Positions 9,862 to 18,677 of a stretch of 64,000 nt of DNA are shown here, piece by piece (position 1 is the first letter of the stretch; each line of letters starts with the position of its first letter). Origin of the DNA: Mycolicibacterium arenosum (GTDB lineage Bacteria > Actinomycetota > Actinomycetes > Mycobacteriales > Mycobacteriaceae); NCBI RefSeq assembly GCF_024320865.1, contig NZ_JANDBD010000003.1, positions 372,001-436,000 of the forward strand, read 5' to 3'. Under the pieces are notes generated by a model. The model was not told the origin of the DNA. It was given only the letters and a program-made list of their open reading frames with translations, and did no database searches. A program made the translations under genes and the position numbers.

Positions 9862-10989
9862 ATGACGGCTGACACCGGCGAGGCGGCTCGGCTGCAACAC
9901 TTCGGCCCGAACTGGTTCGCCTCGGTGATGGGCACCGGCATCGTCGCCACCGCCGGGGCCGGGCTGCCCGTGCACGTGCCGGGCCTGCGCGGGTTCTCAC
10001 ACGTGGTGTGGGTCGTGGCCGCGGTGCTGCTGGTGGTCCTGGTGGTGGCCGTGACCGTGCAGCGCGTCCGGCACCCGACGGTCGCGCGCAGCCACAGCCG
10101 TAACCCGCAGATGGCGCACTTCTACGGAGCCGCGCCGATGGCGCTCATGACGGTCGGTTCGGGCGCGCTGCTCAGCGGCTCCGATCTGATCGGCGAGCGG
10201 TTGGCCGTCGACCTCGCGTGGGTGCTGTGGACGGCGGGCACCATCGGCGGCCTGTTCACCGCCGCGACGATCCCGTTCCTGATGTTCACCCAGCTGAACG
10301 TCGAACCCGACGCGGCGTTCGGCGGCTGGCTGATGCCGGTCGTCCCGCCGATGGTGTCGGCGGCGTCGGGGGCACTGCTGCTCCCGCACATGGCCCCCGG
10401 TACCGGGCGCACGACGATGCTCTACGGCTGCTACGCCATGTTCGGGCTCTCGCTCATCGCCGCGCTGATCATCATCACGATGATCTGGAGCAGGCTCGCG
10501 CTGTACGGGACCTCGGGAACGGCACGCGTGCCGACGCTGTGGATCGTGCTCGGTCCGCTCGGCCAGGGCATCACCGCGGCCGGCCTGCTGGGCGGGGTCG
10601 CATACCTCGCGGTGCCCGCCGAACTCGCCAGCGCCATGAACGTCTTCGCCGTGCTGTTCGGGGTGCCGGTGTGGGGATTCGCGGTGCTGTGGATCGCGCT
10701 GGCCACTCAGCTGACGGTGCGGACACTGCGGCGCGGCATGCCGTTCGCTCTGACCTGGTGGAGCCTCACGTTCCCGGTGGGCACCTTCGTGACGGGCACC
10801 ACGCAGCTGGCCAAGCACACCGGGTTACCCGCGTTCGAGATCGCCGCGGTGATCGCCTACGTGGCGCTGCTGGGTACCTGGGGACTGGTGGCGGTGCGAA
10901 CCGCGCGCGGCAGCGTCGCGGGCAGCCTGTTCAAGCCGGCGCCCGCCGGGCCCATCAAGGCCAGCAAGGACCAGCCCCAGAACACGTAA
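9862..10989 (+). CDS. TDT/SLAC1-family membrane transporter (TehA/Mae1-like)
   Basis: 375-aa polytopic protein with about ten hydrophobic segments. The opening FGPNWFASVMGTGIVATA is the typical first helix of the tellurite-resistance/dicarboxylate (TDT, voltage-dependent anion channel) family, whose members move small anions such as malate, sulfite or chloride. The ATG at 9862 lies 15 bp from the divergent LLM gene, so each promoter must lie in or beside the other coding region. A strong hairpin follows directly after the stop. The transported ion cannot be read from the sequence. Confidence 0.85.
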   Translation: MTADTGEAARLQHFGPNWFASVMGTGIVATAGAGLPVHVPGLRGFSHVVWVVAAVLLVVLVVAVTVQRVRHPTVARSHSRNPQMAHFYGAAPMALMTVGSGALLSGSDLIGERLAVDLAWVLWTAGTIGGLFTAATIPFLMFTQLNVEPDAAFGGWLMPVVPPMVSAASGALLLPHMAPGTGRTTMLYGCYAMFGLSLIAALIIITMIWSRLALYGTSGTARVPTLWIVLGPLGQGITAAGLLGGVAYLAVPAELASAMNVFAVLFGVPVWGFAVLWIALATQLTVRTLRRGMPFALTWWSLTFPVGTFVTGTTQLAKHTGLPAFEIAAVIAYVALLGTWGLVAVRTARGSVAGSLFKPAPAGPIKASKDQPQNT

Positions 10990-10990
10990 G

Positions 10991-11038
10991 AGCCCCGTAC
11001 TGTCGTCGGGTCGGGGGGTCAGACGGCAGCACGGGGCT
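10991..11038. terminator. Intrinsic terminator between the convergent TDT gene and fadA2
   Basis: Inverted repeat with 17-nt arms (10991-11007 and 11022-11038; outer 8 bp AGCCCCGT/ACGGGGCT perfect, two inner mismatches) and a G-rich 14-nt loop. It lies right after the transporter stop, and ATTTA follows. Confidence 0.85.
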
Positions 11039-11091
11039 ATTTACGTATCGACGGTTCTCCGCGGAGCGTTACACGGTTTCGAAAGAAATCC

Positions 11092-12393
11092 TCACGCCTC
11101 CAGAATCGCGGTCACGCCCTGGCCACCGGCCGCGCAGATCGAGATCAGGCCGCGTACCGGCTTACCGGTTTCGACTTTCTTCTCGGCCAGCTGCTTGGCC
11201 AGTTGGGCCACGATGCGGCCGCCCGTCGCGGCGAACGGGTGCCCGGCGGCCAGCGACGAGCCGTTGACGTTGAGCTTCGCCCGGTCGATCGAGCCCAGCG
11301 CGGTGTCCAAGCCGAGCCGCTCCTTGCAGTACTCGTCGGACTCCCACGCGGCCAGCGTCGCCAGCACGACCGACGCGAACGCCTCGTGGATCTCGTAGAA
11401 GTCGAAGTCCTGCAGGGTCAGGCCGTTGCGGGCCAGCAGGCGGGGAACGGCGTAGGTCGGCGCCATCAGCAGGCCGTCGTCGCCGTTGACGTAGTCCACC
11501 GCAGCGGTCTCGCCGTCGACGAAGTAGGCGAGCACCGGCAGGTTGCGCTCGGCGGCCCACTCCTCACTCGCCAGCAGCGACACCGAGGCGCCGTCGGTCA
11601 GCGGCGTCGAGTTGCCCGCCGTCATCGTGGCGTCGCCGTTCTTGACCCCGAAGACCGGCTTCAACTTGGCGAGTTTCTCGGCCGACGAATCGGCGCGCAG
11701 GTTGTTGTCGCGGTACACCCCGAGGAACGGCGTGACGAGATCGTCGAAGAAGCCGCGGTCGTAGGCGGCAGCCATGTTCTGGTGGCTGGCCGCGGCCAGC
11801 TCATCCTGGTCGACGCGCTTGACGCCCATCTTCTTGGCCGTGATCGCGGCGTGCTCGCCCATCGACAGGCCGGTGCGGGGTTCGCCGTTAGTCGGGATCT
11901 CGACGCCGACGGCCGCAGGCAGCTTGCCGACGAGCTTGAGCCGATCGACGTTGGACTTCGCGCGGCGCAGCCCGAGCAGGACGCGGCGAAGGTCGTCGCC
12001 GAACGCGATCGGGGCGTCGGACGTGGTGTCCACCCCGCCCGCCGCGGCCGAGTCGTACTGACCGAGCGCGATCGCGTTGGCCACGGCGATGGTCGACTGC
12101 AGCCCGGTGCCGCACGCCTGCTGCAGGTCGTAGGCGGGCGTGTACGGCGACAGCGCGCTGCCGAGCACGCATTCGCGCATCAGGTTGAAGTCGCGGCTGT
12201 GCTTGAGCACGGCTCCGCCGACGACGGCGCCGAGCCGCTCACCGGACAGGTTGAAGCGGTCGATGAGGCCGTCCAGCGCCGCGGTGAACATGTCCTGATT
12301 GGACGCGTTGGCGTAGGCGCCGTCGGACCGCGCGAAGGGGATCCGATTGCCGCCGAGAATCGCGACTCTGCGAGTGTTCCTGGTGTCAGCCAC
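11092..12393 (-). CDS. fadA2: Acetyl-CoA acyltransferase (thiolase) FadA2
   Basis: 433-aa thiolase close in length to M. tuberculosis FadA2 (Rv0243). It catalyses the reversible thiolytic step of beta-oxidation or the biosynthetic Claisen condensation. Catalytic residues are visible: nucleophilic Cys94 in QQACGTG, the His of YEIHEAFA, the His of [10 protein letters not shown] and the second Cys in [10 protein letters not shown] near the end. Start is a GTG at 12393. It diverges from fabG4-htdX across 117 bp that contain a palindromic operator candidate, so these genes are probably controlled together. A hairpin separates it from the converging transporter gene. Confidence 0.95.
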   Translation of the reverse strand: MADTRNTRRVAILGGNRIPFARSDGAYANASNQDMFTAALDGLIDRFNLSGERLGAVVGGAVLKHSRDFNLMRECVLGSALSPYTPAYDLQQACGTGLQSTIAVANAIALGQYDSAAAGGVDTTSDAPIAFGDDLRRVLLGLRRAKSNVDRLKLVGKLPAAVGVEIPTNGEPRTGLSMGEHAAITAKKMGVKRVDQDELAAASHQNMAAAYDRGFFDDLVTPFLGVYRDNNLRADSSAEKLAKLKPVFGVKNGDATMTAGNSTPLTDGASVSLLASEEWAAERNLPVLAYFVDGETAAVDYVNGDDGLLMAPTYAVPRLLARNGLTLQDFDFYEIHEAFASVVLATLAAWESDEYCKERLGLDTALGSIDRAKLNVNGSSLAAGHPFAATGGRIVAQLAKQLAEKKVETGKPVRGLISICAAGGQGVTAILEA

Positions 12394-12440
12394 TGCGTAC
12401 CTCTGTGTTCGACGGGTATGGGTGAAGCGTGTCGAGGGTC

Positions 12441-12471
12441 ATACTACCCACCGTTCTTACTCTGGAGTAAG
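12441..12471. promoter_or_regulatory. fadA2/fabG4 divergent control region with palindrome
   Basis: CTTACTC-TG-GAGTAAG at 12456-12471 is a near-perfect 16-bp palindrome with 7-bp arms. On the minus strand a TAGTAT -10 candidate (12446-12441) for fadA2 lies 9 bp away, so a protein on the palindrome would cover its -35 region. The same sTTACT....GTAAs pattern occurs in the fadE5 leader. Confidence 0.55.
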
Positions 12472-12510
12472 TTCGGTGACCGACACGACAATGATTCGAA
12501 AGGCAGCGAC

Positions 12511-13863
12511 GTGGCTTCCGACCTGTTCTCCTCCGTGGTCAACTCCGGGCCCGGCTCGTTCCTGGCCAAGCAGCTGGGCGTCCCGCAACCGCAGGAACTG
12601 CGGCGGTATCGCGCCGGTGATCCCCCGCTGCCCGGCTCCCTGCTGATCGGCGGCGAGGGCCGGGTCACCGAGCCGCTGCGCAGCGCGCTGGCCGACGACT
12701 ACGAGCTGGTGCGCAACAACATCGGCGGCCGCTGGGCCGACACGTTCGGCGGGCTGGTGTTCGACGCCACCGGCATCACCACCCCCGAGGGGCTCAAGGC
12801 GCTGCACGAGTTCTTCACCCCGGTTCTGCGCAACCTCGCGCCGTGCGCCCGCGTCGTCGTCGTCGGCACGACACCCGAGCAGACGGGCAGCGTCGACGAG
12901 CGCATCGCGCAGCGGGCCCTCGAGGGCTTCACCCGCTCACTCGGCAAGGAGTTGCAGCGCGGCGCCACGATCGGTCTGGTCTACCTCGCCGCCGACGCCA
13001 AGCCGGCGGCGACCGGTCTCGAGTCAACCCTGCGCTTCCTGCTGTCGGCGAAGTCGGCCTACGTCGACGGCCAGGTCTTCTACGTCGGGGCCGACGACGC
13101 GGCCCCGCCCGCCGACTGGGACAAGCCGCTGGCGGGCAAGGTGGCGCTGGTCACCGGCGCCGCGCGCGGCATCGGCGCGGAGATCGCGAAGGTCTTCGCG
13201 CGTGACGGCGCCAGCGTGGTGGCGATCGACGTCGAACAGGCCGGCGAGGCGTTGGCCGACACCGCCGCGAAGGTCGGCGGGACGGCACTGACCCTCGACG
13301 TCACCGCCCCCGACGCGGTCGAGAAGATCACCGCGCACCTAACCGAGCACCACGGCGGCAGGGCCGACGTGCTGGTCAACAACGCGGGCATCACCCGAGA
13401 CAAGCTGCTCGCGAACATGGATGACGCCCGCTGGGATTCCGTTGTCGCCGTGAATCTCCTTGCCCCGCAACGACTCGCCGAGGGCCTGGTCGACAGCGGT
13501 GCAATCGGCGAGGGCGGCCGCATCGTCGGCCTGTCCTCGATGGCGGGTATCGCGGGCAACCGCGGCCAGACCAACTACGCCGCCACCAAGGCCGGGATGA
13601 TCGGCATGACGGATGCGCTGGCACCGGGCTTCGCCGAGAAGGGCATCACGATCAACGCGGTGGCGCCGGGGTTCATCGCCACCAAGATGACTGAGGCGAT
13701 TCCCCTCGCCACCCGCGAAGTGAGCAGCCGGATGAACTCGCTGTTCCAGGCAGGCAAGCCCGTCGACGTCGCCGAGGCCATCGCCTACTTCGCCAGCCCC
13801 GCCTCGAATGCCGTCACCGGCAACACGATCCGGGTCTGCGGTCAAATGATGTTGGGAGCCTGA
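12511..13863 (+). CDS. fabG4: High-molecular-weight 3-ketoacyl-(ACP/CoA) reductase FabG4
   Basis: 450-aa two-domain short-chain reductase. The N-terminal domain (about 1-200) is the flavodoxin-like non-catalytic extension known for mycobacterial HMwFabG. The C-terminal domain (about 205-450) is a complete ketoreductase with cofactor motif [12 protein letters not shown], and the triad Ser343, Tyr356, Lys360 (YAATK). M. tuberculosis FabG4 is 454 aa, prefers NADH and acts on 3-oxoacyl-CoA. Start: GTG at 12511 with GAAAGG upstream; the long in-frame extension further upstream is antisense to fadA2 and was rejected. htdX begins 1 bp after the stop, so the two are co-transcribed and catalyse consecutive steps (ketoreduction, dehydration). 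Confidence 0.95.
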   Translation: MASDLFSSVVNSGPGSFLAKQLGVPQPQELRRYRAGDPPLPGSLLIGGEGRVTEPLRSALADDYELVRNNIGGRWADTFGGLVFDATGITTPEGLKALHEFFTPVLRNLAPCARVVVVGTTPEQTGSVDERIAQRALEGFTRSLGKELQRGATIGLVYLAADAKPAATGLESTLRFLLSAKSAYVDGQVFYVGADDAAPPADWDKPLAGKVALVTGAARGIGAEIAKVFARDGASVVAIDVEQAGEALADTAAKVGGTALTLDVTAPDAVEKITAHLTEHHGGRADVLVNNAGITRDKLLANMDDARWDSVVAVNLLAPQRLAEGLVDSGAIGEGGRIVGLSSMAGIAGNRGQTNYAATKAGMIGMTDALAPGFAEKGITINAVAPGFIATKMTEAIPLATREVSSRMNSLFQAGKPVDVAEAIAYFASPASNAVTGNTIRVCGQMMLGA

Positions 13864-13864
13864 C

Positions 13865-14710
13865 GTGGCGGGTCAACCCAACGGCCTGCTGAACCTGGCC
13901 CGCGCGGCGGCCGGGGCGCTGCCGTTCGTCTCGCGTCCCGCCGGGCTGTCGACGCGCACGGTGACGGTCAAGGACCTGAGCATCGACCCCGCCAACGTCG
14001 CCGAGTACGCGTCGGTGACCGGACTGCGCTTCGACGACACCGTCCCCCTCACCTACCCGTTCGCCTTGACGTTTCCCGCGATGATGTCGCTCATCACCGG
14101 CTTCGACTTCCCCTTCGCGGCAATGGGTTCGGTGCATCTGGAGAACCGCATCACCAGACACCGGCCGATCGCGGTCACCGACGTGCTGGACGTCGACGTG
14201 CGCGCCGAGAACCTGCGTGAGCACCGGCGCGGACTGCTGGTCGACGCCGTCACCGACATCAGGATCGGCAACGACCTGGCGTGGCACCAGGTTGCGACGT
14301 TCCTGCATCAGCAGCGCACCAGCCTGTCCGACGAACCGAAGCCGGAACAGCAGAAACAGCCGAAGCTCCCGCCGCCCAACGCGATTCTGACCATCACGCC
14401 GGGCCAGATCCGGCACTACGCATCGGTCGGTGGCGATCACAACCCGATCCACACCAGCTCGATCGGCGCCAAGCTGTTCGGCTTCCCCACGGCGATCGCT
14501 CACGGGATGTTCAGCGCTGCCGCCGTTCTCGCCAACATCGAAGGGCAGCTGCCCTCCGAGGTGGACTACTCGGTGCGGTTCGGCAAGCCGGTGGTCCTCC
14601 CCGCCAAGGCCGGACTGTACGTCGAACGGACCGGCTCGGGTTGGGATCTGACGCTGCGCAACCTGTCGAAGGGCTACCCGCACCTGACCGCGACGGTCAC
14701 GGGACGCTAG
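13865..14710 (+). CDS. htdX: (R)-3-hydroxyacyl dehydratase HtdX (double hot-dog, MaoC-like)
   Basis: 281-aa protein with an N-terminal degenerate and a C-terminal catalytic hot-dog domain. The hydratase-2 signature GGDHNPIHTSSIGAKLFG lies near residues 190-210, with the Asp/His pair in GDHNPIH. It hydrates or dehydrates (R)-3-hydroxyacyl-CoA/ACP and fits directly after the FabG4 reaction. Length equals that of M. tuberculosis HtdX (280 aa). GTG start 1 bp after the fabG4 stop. The last 14 bp overlap the end of the convergent ABC transporter gene. Confidence 0.93.
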   Translation: MAGQPNGLLNLARAAAGALPFVSRPAGLSTRTVTVKDLSIDPANVAEYASVTGLRFDDTVPLTYPFALTFPAMMSLITGFDFPFAAMGSVHLENRITRHRPIAVTDVLDVDVRAENLREHRRGLLVDAVTDIRIGNDLAWHQVATFLHQQRTSLSDEPKPEQQKQPKLPPPNAILTITPGQIRHYASVGGDHNPIHTSSIGAKLFGFPTAIAHGMFSAAAVLANIEGQLPSEVDYSVRFGKPVVLPAKAGLYVERTGSGWDLTLRNLSKGYPHLTATVTGR

Positions 14711-16523
14711 TCGCGTTCTGCGCTTCGTACAGCCGCTTGTAGAGGCCGCCCTGCGCGATCAGGGTGGCGTGGTCGCCGTCGGCGACGATGCGACCGTGTT
14801 CGAGCACCAGGATGCGATCCGCCGCCGCGGCGATGAAGTCCATGTCGTGGCTGATGACGAGACAGGTTCGGTCTTTCGCGTAGCCGCGGATCACCCCGGT
14901 CAGTCGAGCCCGCTCGTCGGCGTCGAGGTTCTCGGTCGGCTCATCGAGCAGCAGCACCTCCGGTTCCCGTAACAGGGAGCGCGCCAACGCGATGAGCCGC
15001 TTCTGCCCGCCCGACGGCACCTGGACATCCACCACCGTGTCGTAGCCGGCGGGCATCCGCTCAGGATCGGTGATGACGGAGTCGATATTCGCCCGCGCGC
15101 ACGCCCGTGCCACCGCCGCGTCGTCGGCGGCGGGGCGCGCCAACCGGACGTTCTCCCGGATCGTGTCCTTGACGAAGAACGGGAACTGCGCGAGCTTTGA
15201 CACCTGATCGCGCAGTGAGTCGATGGTCACCGCGGTGACATCGTGGCCGTCGAGCAGAATCCGGCCGCCCTGGGGCTCCAGAAAGCGCAGCAGCAGGTTG
15301 AAGACCGTCGACTTGCCCGATCCGATTCCGCCGACCACTGCCACCGTTTCGCCTTCGCGCACCGAGAAGGTCAGCCCGTCGAGCACCGGCCGGCCCGGCG
15401 CGTAGCCGAACCGCACGTCATCGAACACCACGTTGCCGTGCACCGCGCCGAGCGGTGTCGCGTCGTCCCGATCCCGAACGGACGGACGGGTATCGAGCAA
15501 TTCGTACGTCGAGCGGGCGTTGGGTGCCACCGCCTGGTAGGTGGTGTAGGCGCCCATCACGCGCTGGGCGGCCCCGAACATGGTCGGGACCATTCCCGCG
15601 AAGATCATGAGGGCCGCGAAGGTCAGTCCGAAGCGATCGCTGAATCCGATCCCGACGAGGAGCACGAGCACCGTGCTGAGCGCGACGAAGATCTGCGAAC
15701 CGTTGGCCGTCGCCTGCATCCACACGGTGGTCCGCGCCGAGCATTCGGCGGCGCGCTCGGATACCCCACGAAATCTTCTGCTGCGCAACGACTGCGCGTT
15801 GAGCATCTGAATCTCGGCGATGCCGTTGATCGTCTGCTCCAGTTCGGAACCCATCGCCCGGTCGGCGAGCATCTCCCCCTCCACCTCGGCTTGGACGTGA
15901 CCGCCGGCGAACCGCAGCACGAGCAACGCCAGCGGCGTGAGCACCAGTGCGGCGACGGTCATCTGCCAGGAGATCGCCATGAGATAGGCCAGTGCGACGA
16001 CCAACACCACCACGTCGATCATCGGCGGCAGCAGGCAGTCGGTGAGAAGCCTTTGCACGCCGGATGATTCGCGCATCACGCGCTGCATCAACTCCCCGCT
16101 GCGCGATGACGCGAAGAAGTCGCCCGACAGCGTCAGCACGTGATCGTGCACGCGTTGCCGGACGTCGATGGCGAGCCTCTGCTCCGCCTTCGTCCCGACC
16201 CAGGCGTTCACGAAGTACATCAGTTGGGTCAGCACCAGCGACGCCGCCCACACCGTCAGCAGCACGGCGAACGGAACGGGGCCGGCGAGCGACTTCAACA
16301 ACCCGTCCTCGCGGGCCACCAGGGGTCCCTCGAAGTCCCACACCCCGCTGATGTTCCCGCTCGTCCCGGCGTCGGCCACGACCTGCATCATGGGCCCGAA
16401 GGCGGCCGCGGTCACGTACGGCAGGGCCGACGCGATCACGCCGGTCACCACCGAGGCCGCGATGATGCCGCGCACGCTGCGAAGCATGCCCAGGCTGCGT
16501 GAGAACAGAGCCGTCGCGCGCAT
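14697..16523 (-). CDS. ABC transporter, fused membrane and ATPase domains (ABCB-type exporter)
   Basis: 608-aa half-transporter: six predicted membrane helices (about 10-310), then the nucleotide-binding domain with Walker A GGIGSGKST (near 382), signature VPSGGQ in place of LSGGQ, and Walker B VLLLDEPTENLD. A functional unit would be a homodimer or need a partner; none is encoded nearby. Start: ATG at 16523 with GGAGGGCGAT upstream; the alternative GTG at 16565 lacks this. It follows lpqI and tetR on the same strand (43 bp after the tetR stop), so the TetR may control it. Substrate unknown. Confidence 0.9.
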   Translation of the reverse strand: MRATALFSRSLGMLRSVRGIIAASVVTGVIASALPYVTAAAFGPMMQVVADAGTSGNISGVWDFEGPLVAREDGLLKSLAGPVPFAVLLTVWAASLVLTQLMYFVNAWVGTKAEQRLAIDVRQRVHDHVLTLSGDFFASSRSGELMQRVMRESSGVQRLLTDCLLPPMIDVVVLVVALAYLMAISWQMTVAALVLTPLALLVLRFAGGHVQAEVEGEMLADRAMGSELEQTINGIAEIQMLNAQSLRSRRFRGVSERAAECSARTTVWMQATANGSQIFVALSTVLVLLVGIGFSDRFGLTFAALMIFAGMVPTMFGAAQRVMGAYTTYQAVAPNARSTYELLDTRPSVRDRDDATPLGAVHGNVVFDDVRFGYAPGRPVLDGLTFSVREGETVAVVGGIGSGKSTVFNLLLRFLEPQGGRILLDGHDVTAVTIDSLRDQVSKLAQFPFFVKDTIRENVRLARPAADDAAVARACARANIDSVITDPERMPAGYDTVVDVQVPSGGQKRLIALARSLLREPEVLLLDEPTENLDADERARLTGVIRGYAKDRTCLVISHDMDFIAAAADRILVLEHGRIVADGDHATLIAQGGLYKRLYEAQNATSVP

Positions 16524-16566
16524 ATCGCCCTCCGCCCGACACTGATCTTGACCCGGCTCGACCACA

Positions 16567-17196
16567 CTAACCCGGAGTCGGTGGGGTGTCCTTGATGTCC
16601 TTGTCGGTGGGCTTGCCCTTGAGTCCGCGCCAGAACAGGTTGATCATCAGGTCGGCGGCCTCGTGTACGTCGGTGTCGCCGGTGCTGACCCGGTTGGCCA
16701 CCGCCTCGCCCGCACCGACGAGCGCGACGGCCATCATGTCGAAGTCGGTGCCGGGCTCCGGATGGCGCGTGCCGGACGTCAGGAGCCTGCCGACAAGGTC
16801 GATGATCTTCTCGCGGCCCTCACGAACGGTGTGCGCGAACGCCTGTGAGCTGGTCGCCTGTGTGTAGAGCACGATCCAGGACGCCCGGTTGGCGTCGATG
16901 TAGCTGAGGAACGCCACCACGGCGGTGCTCAGCAGGTCCTTCGGGCTCTGGGTGAAGTCGATGTCCGCGCGCACCGACTCGACGAACCGGCTCAGCTCGC
17001 GGTCCAGGCACGCCCCGAACAGTTCCTCCTTGGACCCGTAATACAGGTAGAGCATCGGCTTCGAGATCTCGGCCTGCGCGGCGATCGCGTCCATCGACGT
17101 CTCGTGATAGCCGTTGACCGAGAACATCTGCACCGCGGCATCGAGCATCTGCTGTTCGCGGACGGCGCGCGGCAAGCGCTTCGTTCCACCTGCCAT
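16567..17196 (-). CDS. TetR/AcrR-family transcriptional regulator (Rv0238-like)
   Basis: 209-aa one-domain regulator. The N-terminal helix-turn-helix is clear (MDAIAAQAEISKPMLYLYYG, about residues 36-55); the C-terminal ligand domain is helical. By position and sequence it matches Rv0238. Start: ATG at 17196, one base after the lpqI stop, which implies coupled translation; a longer in-frame reading would overlap lpqI throughout. Sandwiched between a glycosidase gene and an ABC exporter gene, it probably autoregulates this operon. It is also a candidate for binding the fadE5/fadA2 palindromes, but nothing in sequence proves that. Confidence 0.88.
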   Translation of the reverse strand: MAGGTKRLPRAVREQQMLDAAVQMFSVNGYHETSMDAIAAQAEISKPMLYLYYGSKEELFGACLDRELSRFVESVRADIDFTQSPKDLLSTAVVAFLSYIDANRASWIVLYTQATSSQAFAHTVREGREKIIDLVGRLLTSGTRHPEPGTDFDMMAVALVGAGEAVANRVSTGDTDVHEAADLMINLFWRGLKGKPTDKDIKDTPPTPG

Positions 17197-17197
17197 G

Positions 17198-18418
17198 TCA
17201 GCCCCCGCAGTCCGGCTTCTTGCCCTTCGCAGCCGCGATGCGCAGCACCGATTGGTCCACCCGCGCCGGGTCCAGTTCGTTGGCGTTGACGGCGGCCTCC
17301 AGCCGGTCCAGCACCGCGGGCACCTCGTCAGTGGTGATCCACAGCGCCACGTCGGCCCCCGCCTGCAGCGCCTTGAGCACCGCCTCGGGGACGGTGTAGC
17401 TCTGGTTGATCGCACCCATGCTCGACAGGTCGTCGGTGAACACCAGCCCACCGAACGGCGGTGCGCCGTAGCCGGATCCGCCGCGCAGCAGCCCGTAGGC
17501 CGCCGGGCTCAGGCTGGCCTGCTCGCCGTTGGTGAGGCCTGGCACGTCCATGTGGCCGACCATCACCGCCGTGCCGGGGAGCGCGACCAGCGTTCGGTAC
17601 GGCACCAGGTCGTTGTCCTGCAACGCGTCGAGTGGCGGGGTTACCACGCCGCCTTGGTGCGAGTCGCCCGAGGCGTGCCCGTGGCCGGGGAAGTGCTTGA
17701 GCACCGGCATGACTCCGGCGTCGCGCAGGCCGCGTGCGTACGCACCCGCGTAGTCGGTGACCACCTGCGGGTCGGCGCTGAACGACCGGTCGCCGATGAC
17801 GGTGTCGTCGGGCTGATCCGAGACGTCCGCGTCAGGAGCGAAGTCGACGGTGATTCCGAGGTTTCGCATCGCCGCGCCGCGGTCGCGCGCGATCGCGTAG
17901 ACCTCGTCGACGGTCTTGCCCTGAGCCACCAGTTCGCGCGCGGCAGGTTGCACCCCGATGAGGCCCTTGAGCCGCGACACCCGGCCGCCCTCCTCGTCGG
18001 TGCTGACGGACAGCGGCAGTGGGCTCGCCGACGCGGAGAGCTGCTGCAGGGGCGCGCCCATCATCGTGAGGTCGGTCCAGCTGCCGATCATGATGCCGCC
18101 GACCTGCTCGCGCGCCACCACCGACTGCGCGTCGTCGAGGCCCGTGACACCGACCATCAGCTGCTGCGCGAGCTTCTGCCGGGTCGACATCTGGGACAGC
18201 AGCGCGTCACCCTCACCGCACGCGGCCGGCCCCGGCGGCGGGAGCTCGGCGGCGGGCGTCGACATGACGTCGACCGGCGGCGGGGCCGCGTGGCTCTGGT
18301 AGTAGCGGTCACGGAAGAAGAACACGGCGACGGCGACGACCACCAGGATCGCGAGCACAGCACCGACGACCGTGAGCGCGCGGGGCGAAGAACTGCGCTG
18401 CGGCGACATGCGCCGCAT
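17198..18418 (-). CDS. lpqI: Beta-N-acetylglucosaminidase, GH3 family (LpqI/NagZ-like)
   Basis: 406-aa exported GH3 hydrolase, the counterpart of M. tuberculosis LpqI (Rv0237), which releases GlcNAc from muropeptides in cell-wall recycling. Motifs: TDEEGGRVSRLKG, the NagZ loop KHFPGHGHASGDSH with its His, and the nucleophile Asp in VFTDDLSSMGA. The N-terminus has one strong hydrophobic segment (about residues 14-36) after a basic start but no lipobox; the first Cys (in GPAACGEGD, near 67) is not preceded by a lipobox. So unlike the tuberculosis protein it appears to be anchored by a helix. It is first in the lpqI-tetR-ABC operon and divergent from the Rv0236A-like gene across 48 bp. Confidence 0.88.
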   Translation of the reverse strand: MRRMSPQRSSSPRALTVVGAVLAILVVVAVAVFFFRDRYYQSHAAPPPVDVMSTPAAELPPPGPAACGEGDALLSQMSTRQKLAQQLMVGVTGLDDAQSVVAREQVGGIMIGSWTDLTMMGAPLQQLSASASPLPLSVSTDEEGGRVSRLKGLIGVQPAARELVAQGKTVDEVYAIARDRGAAMRNLGITVDFAPDADVSDQPDDTVIGDRSFSADPQVVTDYAGAYARGLRDAGVMPVLKHFPGHGHASGDSHQGGVVTPPLDALQDNDLVPYRTLVALPGTAVMVGHMDVPGLTNGEQASLSPAAYGLLRGGSGYGAPPFGGLVFTDDLSSMGAINQSYTVPEAVLKALQAGADVALWITTDEVPAVLDRLEAAVNANELDPARVDQSVLRIAAAKGKKPDCGG

Positions 18419-18454
18419 CGTAACGCGCCGGCCAGCCGTCGGTTCCCGCCGTGC

Positions 18455-18460
18455 TACGTT
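18455..18460 (+). promoter_or_regulatory. -10 hexamer, leaderless start of the Rv0236A-like gene
   Basis: TACGTT lies 6 nt before the GTG at 18467, so transcription should begin on the start codon. The aftD gene just downstream may be read from the same promoter. Confidence 0.45.
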
Positions 18461-18466
18461 GGCCGC

Positions 18467-18640
18467 GTGGATCAGTTCGCCCTGCCCGCCGCGGCAAGCA
18501 TCGTCGTGGGGCTCCTACTCGGCGCGGCCGCCGTCTTCGGTGTGACGCTGATGATCCAGCAGGACACCAAGCCTCCGCTGCAGGCGGGCGACCCGGCGTC
18601 GTCGGTGCTCAACAGGGTCGAGTACGGCGACCGTTCCTGA
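18467..18640 (+). CDS. Small membrane protein, Rv0236A-like
   Basis: 57-aa peptide with one hydrophobic helix (about residues 8-30) and a short hydrophilic tail containing GDPASSVLNRVEYGDR. M. tuberculosis has a 57-codon gene (Rv0236A) in the same place before aftD. GTG start with a -10 hexamer six bases upstream. The aftD frame opens just after its stop, so the two are likely one transcript. A role as a partner or assembly factor of AftD is inference from conserved linkage only. Confidence 0.8.
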   Translation: MDQFALPAAASIVVGLLLGAAAVFGVTLMIQQDTKPPLQAGDPASSVLNRVEYGDRS

Positions 18641-18677
18641 TCCCGGTGCCGAGCGCCTGTCCAGGGGCTGGCTCTGG

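Noticed and set aside
11203..12510. N-terminal extension of FabG4 by 436 codons
   Set aside because: It is antisense to fadA2; GTG at 12511 has a ribosome site and gives the family length.
14697..17196. Antibiotic-resistance island from the TetR-ABC pair
   Set aside because: The genes are collinear with lpqI and with the tuberculosis order on the TetR side, with no mobile-element traces; an ordinary exporter is the simpler reading.
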